A stretch of DNA of 64,000 nucleotides from Glandiceps talaboti (Eukaryota > Hemichordata > Enteropneusta > Spengelidae): assembly GCF_964340395.1 (NCBI RefSeq), contig NC_135553.1, positions 24,050,449 to 24,114,448 of the forward strand, read 5' to 3'. Shown here in pieces: positions 47,501 to 62,500 of this stretch. Under the pieces are notes generated by a model. It made no database searches. It saw only the letters and a program-made list of their open reading frames with translations, and was not told the origin of the DNA. The position numbers and the translations under genes were made by a program. Numbering within the stretch: position 1 is the stretch's first letter; every line of letters starts with the position of its first letter.

Positions 47501-50500
47501 ATATGGTCCGTCAGTAACTAGACAAATATATGCTTGAGAAAATCGACCAGAAATAAAGAAAATGATAACTTTGTGTTCCTGATTATGTCACTGTAATCAA
47601 AATATAATGTGTTCCCCAATGAGATAATGAAATAAACAGATGACTTAATTGTAAGTAGATTTACAATTAGACTGTACATTTAGTACTGGTAACAGCTTGT
47701 AAGCTTCACTGTGTCTGTAGGCCAACAAATTAATTTCGGCAGACAACAAAATGTTGTCTGGTTACTGTACATAATTTTTTATAGTTACAGAATTGATTAT
47801 GATATCAATATCAAAGATTAGCATTTCGATTAATTTTTGAAATTGTATGTATTTATGATGGAAAAGTGAATTAGATGATACAACAATACATTTTTGAAAT
47901 TAATAATTCCCTCTTATTTAAACTCATTTTCGATGAACTCAAACTTTGAATTGTTCTTTTTTGTTTCATGGTTATACATTTATTAATTTACATTTATAAC
48001 AGGTAAAATTATTTTTAAATTTATGACCACTGTAATCTCGTTTCGAACTCAAGGGGGGAGCTTAATTTTTGATTTTTGATTATTTTTTTATTTAAAACAA
48101 AAACAAAAACAAAAACAAAAAAAACCCCACACATTTCTTAACTATAGCAGTTCATTATGAGTGGTTTCAGTGAGTATAGAATGCAGAAGTGAAGGAAAGA
48201 TGCCCCAAAAGGACATTTAGAAAATGTTACCTTCCCCCAACAAATATAAAAGAATGTGCATTTCTTTGCCACTCATGCAAAGCTTCTTGTTTTGTTATTG
48301 ATTCCCAACATACATTTGTAAAAGGCAAAAGTCATTTTTAAACCTCCTTCACTCACACGGTTAAATTTGTATCTTGAGTCGCCAGCCACTTTTGATGCTC
48401 TGTCCAGGTGAACTAAAACAATAGATGATGCTGTCAACTTTAAATTATTAAAAACAAATGTTGTATTTAAATTTAAGTGACAGTTTGACCAATTAGTGTG
48501 ATGCTTGTTATGTAAGAATGGTGCCATAAATCAATAAGTTTCCTGAGTCACAGAGGTGTGGACAATGAAAAGTATCCGCGTTACTCAGTGAATGGGATTT
48601 AAAGACTGTAGTAGGCACGCTAACTTTTCCTGGGAAAATAAGTTAGCTTGTGATGCCAGTTTTGATGGACAACATCAAATGTCTACCTGTCTGTTTGAGA
48701 TAGTGGATTTTAAATGTAATTGTCGCCTGCTTGTGTAGTTCGGAATTGTGGAAAAAATTATGGAGGGGCGTTACGTGAAACGCTCAGAGAATGCTATGGG
48801 CAGTGCACAGCATATACCACAGAAAATGCTACAAGTACGACAGCCAGGGGAGTATGCGACAGTGAAAGCTCCATGGAAGTTGAAGGTTCATTATGGAAAG
48901 AATATCACACATCCATGCATGTAGGCATTTTTCAGTAACTTCTCAATTTGATGTCCAAGCACCTGGCAAACATACATACACATTAGACTTTCTTGAAATC
49001 ACGTCATCATCAGCTGAAAGTCTCTGCATTTGTTCATTGATAATGACATCCAATGCTGTTTCTGTAAACAAGTGAAGTAAAAGGGATAGTGACGTTTTCA
49101 CAGACCGATCTCAAGTTTAATAAGTGCTAACCAATGAATGCCATTTTAGAAGCATGACACTAGTGAAAATAAGATTAAGTTGAACTTCTTACTTTCCAAT
49201 CTTTGAAATGGAACTCCTGTGGGGAAGCAGACTGTACCACAAGTACACAAAGAACAGTTTGTCTTGAAAGTTTCTCTTATTCTGGTCAGTTTTTGACAAC
49301 CGTTTATGTAGAACTGTTGTAAATGTCACTGCAGTCCAAAATTAACCTGAAATTTATCAAAAATTATTGATAAAACTGAAATTTTGGTCTGTAAAATTTG
49401 ACAGAAAGTTTCTAGTAGTTGTATAGTTTACAGGACTTGATTACAGGTAAATGTTTATGCTACAACTCATCAACACAACTTTCAGATTACTCCGAGGCGT
49501 GGGGGTTGACCCAAAAATTAAATGATCCTTTTTAAGAGATCATCTGGTCTTATACACTACAGAACTTACACAATTTTTCATCCTGTTTCTTCTTTTTTTT
49601 CAGGATTTTCATCCCACCGATGCACAGAGAAAAATTTGATAAGACCATTGCTAGGATGAATCAACAACCTGCAAGGCCTGTTGATGCACGACACCTCGCA
49701 CCACAACAGGGGAGAAAAAAGTAAGTTTAGTGATGTTCACTGAATTCCTGTAGCTGTAAATGTGACACTGGTATTTATATCTTGTTTTTTGCTCTGTCTC
49801 TAACATAGCATATTAACTATCATACTTTGCTAAAACATGACTAAGTCCCAGTAATTGGCTGGGCTGTACTGTATGCCACAAACAAAACATGTTATTTTAC
49901 TGAAAAATAATCATAAAACATGGGAAAAAATTTCACTTCCTAGTATGATATGTAAAGAACCCAGTATGTAAGACGACAAAACAAAATGTTTACAGTCTGG
50001 CATTTATTTATTTTCATGTTTGTCAACACTGTTGAAATCATGATAGTATTGCCCTTTACTTTTGCATAACTTGTAAATATACATATAAATGTACACATGT
50101 GTTGTTTGGAAACCTGCAAAAATACAATAATCGGATTGGCAAATACCCCTACTGATGTATGCCCACTGTTACTGTACATATTACTGAATTTTAATGAGGG
50201 GAATTTCATTTCATCTTTAATTTCATTTTTAATAACTGGAAGTAATACAACAGCTGTTTTGTTTAAATAGTCTTGTTCAACAAAATATGTTATTTTTGAT
50301 AATTTAAATGTCAACTAAAATTTATGCATAATAGTATAAGTTTTCTGACCTATGGTTGGCCTGAGGTCAACTTTATTAAATGGTTGCTATGACAACTTGG
50401 CATCATATGTCTGTTGACAAGCTGTTTCTGTGGAGAGATTAAATAAAAATATTCATATTTCAAAGGTATTTTTGTTATTTTATGTAATGTTGTAAAAAAA

Positions 50501-53500
50501 TGAAAATATTGATATTTCAAGTTTTGTAATTCTGTAAATGGTCAAAAAAACAACATGTCAGATATGTCACATCTATGAGGCAAATGTTCATATTATGTTT
50601 TAATAATGTATTGTACCTCAGGGCCAGAGACTTATGACCTAATTTGTTCACAAAGGTGCAATTTGCATAAAAATAAAGGCGTTCATTTGCATTGTTCTGG
50701 ATGTGGATGTGAAAATAGCAGGGTATATGTTTGGAATTCATGTACACAAACGTTTCAATTTACATTCAAATTACAAATATTGATCGGCTGACTTTGTAGT
50801 GAAAAGAGCAGATGCTTTCACTTTTACAAAATGACCAACTCATAGCGACCATCCCATCTGTATAACATGCTGACTACAGCAAAACAAAAAGAATTCTACC
50901 TCAAAAAAAAAAGATGTCAAATATATATATATAGTTTAACTTTGTCTGTTGCTTTACAAGGTTCCTGTGTGAAATACTGTTACTGTATTTTTCTTGTGTT
51001 ATCATTCGTCAAATTTTGAAAATCAGTTTTGAATAAAGTTTTGATTGTAAAATTGTAAATGAAAGAACGGTAGTCACGTAACCAAAGTACATGTACATTA
51101 TAATATAAAGGTATGTCAGGGGTAGAAGTCTTGCATGATATATTGTTTTTATCACGAGACATATGTTTCTTGTCCCTAAAATGACCTTACTTGGATGCTT
51201 CCTCTTAGCTCACGCCTCAGGTACGACAGTTTTGAATTGACACTTTTGTAAAGAAAACATATTAATTTCACATATTTTTAAAAAATTTAAAAAAATAAAA
51301 TAAAAAATTTGCAGCTATTGACTTGGCAGATATTTTTTTCAAAATAACAGGTATTTCTTAAAAATTGTTATGATGTACTTTTGTCTATTGTAAAATTTAG
51401 CCGCAGTAAACTTTAGTGTTTATAATATAATTTAATATCAGACAAGAATTGGAACTCTTATTGCATGATTCTTGCTATCTTTCACAGCAAGCCATGTATT
51501 TATAGTGTTTATTTATCATCAATGATTTGGTGTAGGATATTGCTAGTATTCATTGTAACTCAGTGCTGAAAATTACAAAACATCTTCTTTGTTGTCTGCC
51601 TGAACGTAAATGTCATGGTAGAACAATACTAATCAATATTTTAAATTCCAACTGTGACACACCCACAGTGTGTTAAAAACACCATTATGCCATGCAGTAA
51701 GTAGTAGTAACTGTACTGACAGTGATACAGTATTTTTGAGAACCCAAGCATAATTTGGTATCTTGTTTTTCCACAGGGTTGTACGGATTGTGCGGACAGG
51801 TGGTGTGTTTGGGTTTACATTAACAGGCCAGAATCCAGTCATCGTAGAATCAGTAGACCCAGGTAAAGTCACACATCACAGTTCCTGTTTATTTCATAAC
51901 ACTAATGACAACACACATGTTATAAAGTACTCTCTGAGTATAATAACCCTGCTAATATACCCCCAGTCATTTTCTGTGTGTGACCGTTTCCATGACGATA
52001 ACACTGGCCGTAATTAAGTTGAGACTGATATGTTGTTGTATTTTAAATGATTAATACTGATGGTGTGGTCTGGTGTAAGAAATCATTTTCTGACTTGAAA
52101 TTAATAGTTGTATTGTGTTCATCAGAACTAATTAAGATATTACATTAAGGCTGAAGGTCAAAATGTCTACCAGTACTTTGTACTAATACATTCATCACTG
52201 ACATTTACATCCTTTAGTAAATGATACACACAAAATGGGATAATGAATTTTGTCTAGCCAATGCAGGCACTTTTGTTCATGTTATCACATTAAAAACTAA
52301 GGAACAAAAAAACACGTCAAAAATTTGAAGAAAAATTTTTTTTTTAAAAACCTAGGGACATTTTCAAGTGACATTACCATATTAACGATGTAGGTGGTTT
52401 AGTTCACAGTTTATCACATTAAAAACAGATGACGTTTTAAGTTTGTAAATGTATGGTTGATGCTAAGGTTTACTTTATTATCAACCCATTGCACTCCCTT
52501 TACCATTGTTTTAAGTCCTATTGTTTTCAATGTAAGGCTGATCACCAGCTTGGTTTATTACACCGTACTCAAGCCAAGTTATCGTCTTTGAACAGAAAAT
52601 ATAGATTATGCCCTGGTCGTTCTACAGTGTTTGATATATGAGTCAAAACATTCCAAATCGCCATTTGTTTTCCTGTATAGTGACAAGGCCCCCTTAGGTC
52701 ACTCATATTTTCCTTGGCTGAATGAAGAAAAATATTGGAGAATAATATCTAATTACAAACTGGCTAAATTAGATAATAGATTGGAATAGCATGAAGTGTT
52801 ACAGAACACCAACATCAGAATTTATAGATCATGATAAATGCATCCTAAGAAACTATGTCAGTCTCAAGCAATTTAATGGTTCTAAACAAAACAATTATGG
52901 CTTAACATTTTTTCATGTCAGTGATATTTATTCCACCTTTTACTACTGACTAATATATAGTAATAACATTATGTTAGATGACTGACTAAACTGACAATAT
53001 TGCATACCATTGAGTACATGACAGCAATCCAACCACTCTCAAGTAATTTCATCAGTGATTGTAGCACTATTAAGTACATTGTATATATCAAACAGTTTTG
53101 TCTCTCTAGTGTTTTGGACATATACAGAACATTTAGATACTCCTGCTAGTTTTCACAAACACTGTCGTTCTTTCTCAGTTTCAAGTCAAGATAACTTTAG
53201 TTATTTATTTCCATACCATTTATACAAATTCTCTAAAGGGTTTTTGGAATTTTCTGTGTTTAATCTGGGAGCACAATTAATAAAATAAATCCCTTGGGAT
53301 TCATAATATGTGGAAAGTAATAGTAACACTTTGATTAAAAAAACAAAGAAAAACTCTAAATAAAAGGACAACATGAAACATACTTGTTACTTGTTCATGG
53401 GTATCGACAATGTACCATTTCAAAACAAAATTGTATGGTTAGAATTGATATGCAGTAGACATACCAAGACTCATAATCATATTGTACTTTATGGTGAACA

Positions 53501-56500
53501 GTTTTATATGAAAATATACACACACAGCTCAAAATGCATGTTTCACGTATTGAACAGGAAATTTTCAAAAAATATTCTTGTAAAACTTATGAAATATATG
53601 GCAAATAGTAAAATACTTTTTAAAATCAATTTGTATTCAGTGAACAATTTGAAATGTATTTTGCTGTTTGTAGTCTTGGTAACATTAACATCAGCCAATC
53701 ATAATCCAGTCTGACTTCAGTGTTTGTATTACACAGTCTGCTGATATCACGTCATTGTTTGTTTCAGTACAAAACACCATGATAATACTAATTCCTAGCT
53801 TTATATATCTTGTGTAGTCATGTGTGCGGATTAAGAAAACTTACCGTAGTTAGATACAAGTGATGCAGATGAAAATAACAATCTGTCTGGTGTCAGATTT
53901 AAGGACTTAATTTCATCCTGTGTCAGTCTGTTAGTAATCCTCTTTCTATGTGGAGGGGTAGTGGGTATTTGTTAGCACTCAAAATATATGTATATGGATG
54001 ACAGTGGGTATTTATTTTGGATTTTTATTCCTAAAACAACTCTACTGTGTTTTCCTATTTGAAAAAACAATCTGATACAACAATAGCCAAGTCATTGTTT
54101 GCAACTCAATAAATCATTGCAAAATTTAAAAATGGGTACTACATGTTTGTTTTATCATAATAATACAATAATGGATTCTTCAGACACTTTCTAGGTTTTT
54201 TTTGGAATTTATTTTAAAAAAGGATTTTAAAGAAATATTCATGTGAAGTGCAAAACAATTCTTGAATTTTAAGTATTTAATGTTTAAAGTGAATTTGGTA
54301 GCGAAGAATGATAATTTTATTTTGCTTTTATTTGTTTTTAACACATTCATTTGCTAAGATGATTTTATTAGTAATTATATTTATGTTCTTATAAATTATA
54401 TATATTTATATACATTATATACAATTAGATGTTATTCCCCAATATTTTTCTTCGTTCAGATAAGGAAAATACAAGACTTACGGTATAGTGACCTAAGGGG
54501 TCATTGTCACTACTCGTCTAGCAACTCATAGTGAAAAAAACTATTAGGTCATGAGTTTTTCCAGCTAGAGTAACAAAAAATATAATGAACAATATAATTA
54601 TACCTCCTTAAGCATAATTTATGAAAACTTGAGGAAAAATATCTCATATCTTGAGCACTGCAGAACCAGTGACGTAGACACAGGTTGTCGTTGCATAGAA
54701 TAACCAGGGTATATAATCCATATTTTCTGTTCACAGACAATAACTTGGCTTGTGCATGGTATAATAACTGTACAATGTAGTATCTATATGAATTTAAATA
54801 TTTACAATCACTTACTAAATGTTTGCCAAGGAATTATAGCTGTTGTAATTTAAGTACAGAACATACTGTAACAGCATTATTATTAGTTATTATGCAAATG
54901 CACAATTACAGCCAGATATTAATTGAAATCATATACTTTTTTGTTTGACGCTTGATTTTTCAGCATTCTTTAATGTCAAAGTTTCGATTAGGGGTTATAG
55001 CACAGTAGGTGATAGACTTTGTGTATTTTGTGACCAAAATGCTATAGAAAATGAGATTCACTTTATTTTACATTGCAGTCTTTATGATGGAATACGTAAT
55101 ACTTATATTAACACAGAAAATAACACCTAATACATCACACTGTCAGACAATGAGAAATTAAAGTACTTGATGACAAATAAGGTTAAGAATACAGCAAAAT
55201 GTATTGAAGCAGCTTTTTTAAGACGGAATGAAACTTTGTATAAGAGTTTATTTATTTTTTCTCACACTAAATGTACAATTACTTTATTTTCACTGTAAGC
55301 TCTCTATATTGCCAATGTATCTTATTTTTTTGTTCAAGGTGATTTATAAGAGAGGGAGGTGTTTTATTACTTCATGTCACTATTATAATAATATTAGAAA
55401 ATAATCTACTACTACTATTAAGTTTGAAATTCACAATTTAATCAGTGACGTACAATTTGGGGTTTTTTCTGATTGACTCTAGGTGGACCTGCCTTGAAAG
55501 GTGGATTGATGCCTGGTGATAAGATTCTAGAACTGAATGGTTTGGACGTAGCCAAGAAAACCCACAGTCAGCTGATAGAATTGTTGAAAGGTAGCGGTAA
55601 TACACCAACTTTGGTTGTCCAATCACAGGCACCCCCGCCACCAAGAGTGCGTGAAGTTCCAGGTGAGAATCAATAAAACAGTTTAAATTTGATTTTAGTT
55701 TTATATACAAATGAAAATTTATCTATGTTGGTGAAACAATTTTTGTATCGATGTAATGTTTCAAACACAACATAGTGAAATTTTCGACTGAACACCTCAG
55801 TCTATGTCAACAGATTGACCCATTAGGCCAAAAAAAAAAAATAATTGTGTGTTTCCAATAACATGGCCTCAGAAAATAGGATAGGTAGGTTGAGATTTTA
55901 TTTTATTTTATTTTGTCTTTTTAATTATTTCCTTTTTTGAAAAATATTGCTTCTACTGAAAAATAAACAAAATGTTGGTCAGAATACCCCTTCTGTGATA
56001 GTTTGATGAAAAATGTACAGACATCGCTGTGGAAAGAAAACAGATATATATGAAGGTCAAGAAGACAAAGAATTTCTTATCTTTTTGTTTTGAATGTTGA
56101 AAATAAATGTTTAGGGTCGGAGGCTTAAGTTAGGGTCAGTCTGGGTACGGAAACACACATTTTTTTTTATTTTGCCTTACTCAAAACATATGACCACACA
56201 GACATGTGGGCAAAAGAAGGGGTCAAAATTGATGTTATTTTTTTATTTTTAATATTTCATTTATCCACAAAGTATTTGACATTAGAAGTCTTCATTGTAA
56301 ATTGAAAAAACTGGCAAGCTGATGTGTTCTTTAGTAAGCCGTAAGAACATGTTTATTTGACAAGTATTTTACATTTATCTGTTGCACTATCTTTATCCTA
56401 TTATGTAGATCATTTGATGTTTGTTTTACCCTCCCCTACCCCTCCCCCTCCCCCTTATTTGTGTCAATATTCCCTACATCTATACCCTTTGAATAATTGC

Positions 56501-59500
56501 ATGTTGGCCGTTAAACTGTGATGTTGTATAATTGTTGTAATTATTACAATTTTCTATAGATCAATAAAATTATTAATGAGTTTGTCCTCAAGCTATTGTA
56601 ATATATTAAAATTACTTCCTGTTATCAAATTATTCTGTAGACTGGTAATTGTTGTAAAAATAATAAATTTGGCCAGACTAGATTCTTTTTCATTTAAATA
56701 AATGCTTTGATGGCATACTGAGGTATTTAAATGATTGAAATGATAGTACCCTGAAGTGTACAAAATGTTAGGAGACATCTATACAGTGTTGAAAATATTA
56801 TATAAACCTGACCCAAAGTAAGAAATTTCAATTGAGTGAGTTGTGTACATTTAGATAGCCTGACTTAATGGGGCCTTGTCACTACTCGTCTATTGATTTG
56901 TAGTGACAAACCCTTAGGTCACGAGTATTTTCCAGCTGAATAAAATAAAATATTCAGGAATAGTATAATTATACCTCCTCAAGTATAATTTATGAAGGCA
57001 TTTTGGAATGTTTTGACTCATTTTTGGAGTACCAGAAAATCAGTTATGTAGACACAGGTTGTCATGACGTAGAATGACCAGGGTATATAATCCTAAATTA
57101 TATATATGTCTAATTATTTATATGGTAACCCAAACTGTAGGTATTATAGGAGGAAAAAGGGAATTTGAAATGTCAGGAGATAGAGGACAGGGTTAAAGGT
57201 ATAATGAATATGAAAGCAGAACTTGACTTAGAGCAGTGTATGGTACTGTTTACCGCACACAAATCACACAGTGATTCAAAGCACAGGAATAGGAATGGTC
57301 CCATGTTAATGTTTTTAATGGTGATAAGTAGGTGAAATCTACCAGAATTCCCATGTCTGATATTACCAAGGTATCTGCCAATATTATGGTACAAAGTAGG
57401 TGAAATCTACCTGAATTCCCCTAGTCTAATATTACCAAGGTGCCCTGCCAATATTATGGTACAAATTATAGATTGAAGTCTTCACAAATTTTATCAGATT
57501 TAAATAAAGTATTCCAAAAGCTGTGAATTACATTATTAGCAAAACTACTCAATCTTGCAATAAACAGGATGAGATTAAACTGACTGTTTACAAAGTAAAT
57601 GCTAATCTAACAGTAGATTTAATGTACGTCAGTATTGCTTGTTGTTATCACTGGGTTTCAAACAGCTGTAACAACTGGTGTCTGCAAGCAAATTTCTGCA
57701 CCTGCTTGTTTTTATTATAACTTTCTTGCATGGGAATGGCTTTCTTTCTTTCTTTGCAGCTTTCAAACATCTCACTTACCTTTCTCCGAGCATTGCATCA
57801 TCAGAAACATCCTCTGAATGGTTCCCAGATATCCAGCCAGTCCAATCCACTGTACTCAATCAAAGTGTGAAGGAAGACTTAACCATATCAGGTGTATCCA
57901 GACAACAATTGGTACATGAAGGAAGGAACTTGAGAGAAATGGTATAAACAATATTTCCCTTCTTTTTTTTACCCTTTTCTGTATTGCTACTGAATGGAAA
58001 GAGTACATATAATTTGTTTGTCCTTTTGTCATAAGATATTTTCATACTCAAAGTTTTGGTCTGCCTTTGCCCAAACATTGTTGTTTCTTTGGTTCAAAAA
58101 TATTTTGAGGGTAGAATGGAAAACTGACATGTTGCTGCTCAAACATCTGACTCGATCGCCCTGACATTTAAAAATACAATGGTTGGATAGAGAAATTTAA
58201 AGATATAGGGCATATGACTTGCCAAAATATAGTAATACTTAACACTAACGGTCAACCAAACATTTTGACCCGGCCTAACTTAATGACGACCATTTTGATT
58301 TTCACCAATTTCCAAACATTTGGCCTGGCCTAACTTATTGATGACAGTCATTATTGTCACCAGTTTCCAAACATTTTGACCTTCGCCAGTAGATGTTGTT
58401 TGAAGATTTATTTGAAATGATATAAAAAATATGATGATGGTGTATGTCTTTAGTCTGTATGCACTGCTGACCAACAGTTCTTATTGTTTTATTATCAGCT
58501 ACAACATCACTTAACACCCAGAGAGAGAAGTCATGTGAAGACCTCACTACAAACCTATGCTGATACAAGGTAAAAAGATGGAATGCTAATGATCAATGTG
58601 TTGTAATACATTCAGATGTACACTTGACGCCATCTTGTGAACTGGAGTATTGTTTCCGTCAAAACCAGATTAAAATTTAGAAATGTTTCTGTATGTTTGT
58701 GGAATACAAGTTATGATGTATGACAGAAAGGATATCTTGATTAACTTTTGTTTCATTAGAATTGATGAGTTTCAGTGCCTATATGCCGGATGAAGATTTG
58801 GTATTTATTTTGGATTTTTAATTTATAAAACAATTTTATAATGGTTTCCTACTTGAAAAATCAATGTAAAACAACATAGGCCAAGTCCTTGTTTGTAACT
58901 CAATAAATTGCAAAATATTAATAAATGTGTAAAATGTTTGTTATGGTACGTACAATAACTTTTTACGCATTTTTAGCTCTTTTGCCATTTATTGAGTTAC
59001 AAACAGTCAGACTTGGTTTGTGTTGTTTCACATTGATTTTTCAAGTAGGAAACCATGATAAAATTGTTTTATAAATTAAAAAGTCCAAAGTAAATACACA
59101 ATCCTCATCCATATGGGTTGTCAGTTATTTTGTTATTTTCTAAATACATGAATATGCCAAATCTATTCCATCACCAGAACCTGAAACAAAAAAATTGTAT
59201 AAACTAGTATTTACAGTTTTACAAATAATATTTTGATGACAATTTTGATTCTTTTTATTGAGGAAAAAATCATAATAATTGTGAAAATTATGAAAATAAT
59301 ATTTTCTGAAAACATCATGATATTTGTGAAAAACCTAAAAATAATATTTTCTGAAAAAAATTATAATATTTGTGAAAAACATGAAAATAATATTGTCTGA
59401 AAAAATCATAATATTTGTGAAAAACACGAATCATTTTGTCAAGATATATATTTATCCTTGGGCAGCGTTCTTATGAATCATTGAATGATATCGAGTAAAA

Positions 59501-62500
59501 TGTACATCCTCACTTCCGACACACAAACCCATCATTACGTACTTCCGTACACCCACACACACTGAGTTTTCATTATGTCTGTATAAACAGCTACAGTAGT
59601 CAAATAAATCATGGAAATCTAAGGAAGTACTAGTGACAATTATAACATGTTGCCTGTTTATTTCATTTTCTGACCATCACCCTTTATTTCATAAATTTCA
59701 AGTTAATGACAAGAACTCTACATCTTTTAAAATTGTCGTTATCTGAAGTAGAGTTTTATCACTATCTGTCATAGTAGATTTAACAACCATCTGAATTCTT
59801 AGTTGATATTATGACTTTCACTCCATGCACTGCACATACATTACTATAGGCACACTAGTCTAACTGTAGACTTCAAGGACTATAACCACAACACTATTCC
59901 GCTATCCTAACTGACATTTTGATTTTTTTCAATTTTTGCTGTCCTCTTGTCTACTCTGACTCCTATTTTGAGCTGGTCTTAAATGGCATTCTGCTATAGA
60001 CTGTGATTGGTCGAATACATAATTAGACATATTTAAATTATGTAATCAGTATATGTAAATATGACATCAAATTCTATTCAAATTTACACAATGTTTTGCA
60101 CACATTATGTGTATGGCGAGGCATGGCTTAATACCAGCTCGAAATAGGAGCCAAAGGTAGACTAATGGAAGGACAGCAAAAATTCAAAAAATCAAATTGT
60201 TGGGATATTGGCATACATGTAATGTAGTAGTAATTATTTCTTCATGTTTACTGTTAGGCTGTAGGCACACATGAAAATAAGTCAATCTTCTTGTTCTATT
60301 GTGACTGTCTAGCATGAGGTAAAATGCTATACAGTTACTGAGAATGTTTACCTGTTATTTAAAAATCGCACACACTAAAACAAGTTTTTAAGTTGTTCAT
60401 TAGAAATATGTAATGCTCTGTATAATATTTATCTTGACCTGTTGTCTAATATTTCTTGATCTCACTGTTAAGTAATATTTATACTGGCATATTACGTAGA
60501 CATGTAAAATCAACAGTATTGGCAAAGAATACCAGCAAATGTTACAATTTACCGCATGCAATAATAATCACAAATATTCACAGGATGTTTTAGTATTTGA
60601 TTAAGAGTTCTACACATATGATCTAATGTTTGCACACTAAAGGGTGACATGAATTTAGCAGTGCGTTATCGTTATTTCATTTTCAGCTTTGTAGAATTTG
60701 TTTTCTATTTTTACTAGGTTGTCTGTTTTGAAACATTAATTATATATGAGATAGATAAATAAAATAAAATTGGCAATGGACAAAGACAATTTTATTACAA
60801 GAAAATAAAATTTTATTACGATTTCCCAAGGGCTCACTGATGAAATGTAAAGTATCATGTTTTGAGGGGGGAAAGTATGTTTCATCAAAAATTTCATGGA
60901 TTTTCATGTTTCACTATATATTATCTAGGACAAGAAAATGGTTTATTTTTTTAATATTATTATGAAAATAATGTCAATCTGATCAATAATTCATTTTTGA
61001 AATAAATAGCCTTGGTAGAAAGACATATATTAATTCATTTAATACATGAGAGAGTATTTTCTTGCAAAGGCTTCCTTCTCAATCCAGTACACTAACACGA
61101 TCGTTTCCTCTTTTTTTCAGGAACCTAGATGGTCTGATAATAGACCTGTTCCCAATATTGGACACCCCAGCTAAGAAAGGAGTGTGGTATTACATCATTC
61201 AAGTACTGCCATCAGATCAACAAGTGGCATGCTGGAGGAAAGTTCTGTATTTGATGGATAAGCATGCAGCAGGTGTGTACCACCCCTAAATTATGGTTTG
61301 GTCCAATTGTCATTGATTCTAGATCAATGCATTTGATGTTATAGGGGTGGATAGAGGTCTGCTCCCAGACTAAAGATTCTCTTAAAATGTAACAATGTTG
61401 CAATATTGTTTCAAATGTAAAAACTCATCCAAACTAACTTTCTGGTGATCTTTAGGAACAAGATGGCAGCAAAAAAAATATCATTTTTAGTCCTAAAATC
61501 ATCAAAGATTTGCTTTCGAGTCATTGTGAAAAAAGTTATTCACAAAATAACATTGAAAAATGTCTTGTTTCTTTGGATGATCTGACAATATATGATAGAG
61601 TTTGCTATAAATGAAAGAAACTCACAATAACATAATTTAAATTTGTTTTTCTTTCCTCGAAGTGATTGTGAATATAAATTTAAATTATGTTATTGTGAGT
61701 TTCCTTCCTCTGCATCATTATAAATGCTCATTTCTCTAATAACCGATTCCCAAGTTGGCCACCCTTTCTGTAGGGAGACCTGTGAATCTATTTGAGATCC
61801 TCTAAGGTTGAAAGATAAAGCATTAAAAAAATGAGTTGGCTTCTCACCACTTCCTCAAGAAAAGAAAGTACACATCAGAAACAATTTATGGTATCTACCA
61901 GTTGGTACGTTAGCTCAGCTGGTTAGAGCATGCTGACTAGTGTTTAGTGGACATGAGTACAATTCCTACATGTGTTGCTTTTCTTTCATTTTATAATATA
62001 ACAAATATATGAGAGTATACGCTATTGCCTGGGTACTAGTAGACATCTATTACCCTGACGGTTGTTGAAGCAATTATTTCCCAGGACTGAAGCTATGGGA
62101 AATAGTTGCCACTTAACAGGGCGAGGAGTAATATGATATCTACTAGCTAGTGCCCAAATAGGGCCAGGTAATAAGTGTTTTATAACACATCACATTCTCA
62201 GGTACATATTCGTTCCATAGGCAAGCAAATCCTCGATAAGACTTCTGTGCAATATGAATATTACCCTAGAGAAAATAGAATGTGACTAGTGCCCCAATAT
62301 GCAAATTGAAGTCACTATGGATCAACAGTCCATGTCATGTGATACAATCTAAGCCAATCACTGAAGCTGATAATGTTATATTACAGATAGAGCATATGGT
62401 GGTGCTAGGAGAAAGGGTCTACACTATAGTCCCTGGCAAGGTATCAATCACCCAGAAGAAACATACAGCAAGTCACCTTTCTCTGCACGTAGTGGACGAT

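Noticed and set aside
39450-61272. Whirlin, harmonin or PDZ-RhoGEF instead of delphilin
   Set aside because: Whirlin and harmonin begin with an HHD; here PDZs come first, with WPEAFGF and a VDE-start HHD followed by IFIP as in delphilin. The HHDs do not look like an RGS domain.
61904-61985. A functional tRNA gene
   Set aside because: B box decayed and acceptor/anticodon stems do not pair properly.
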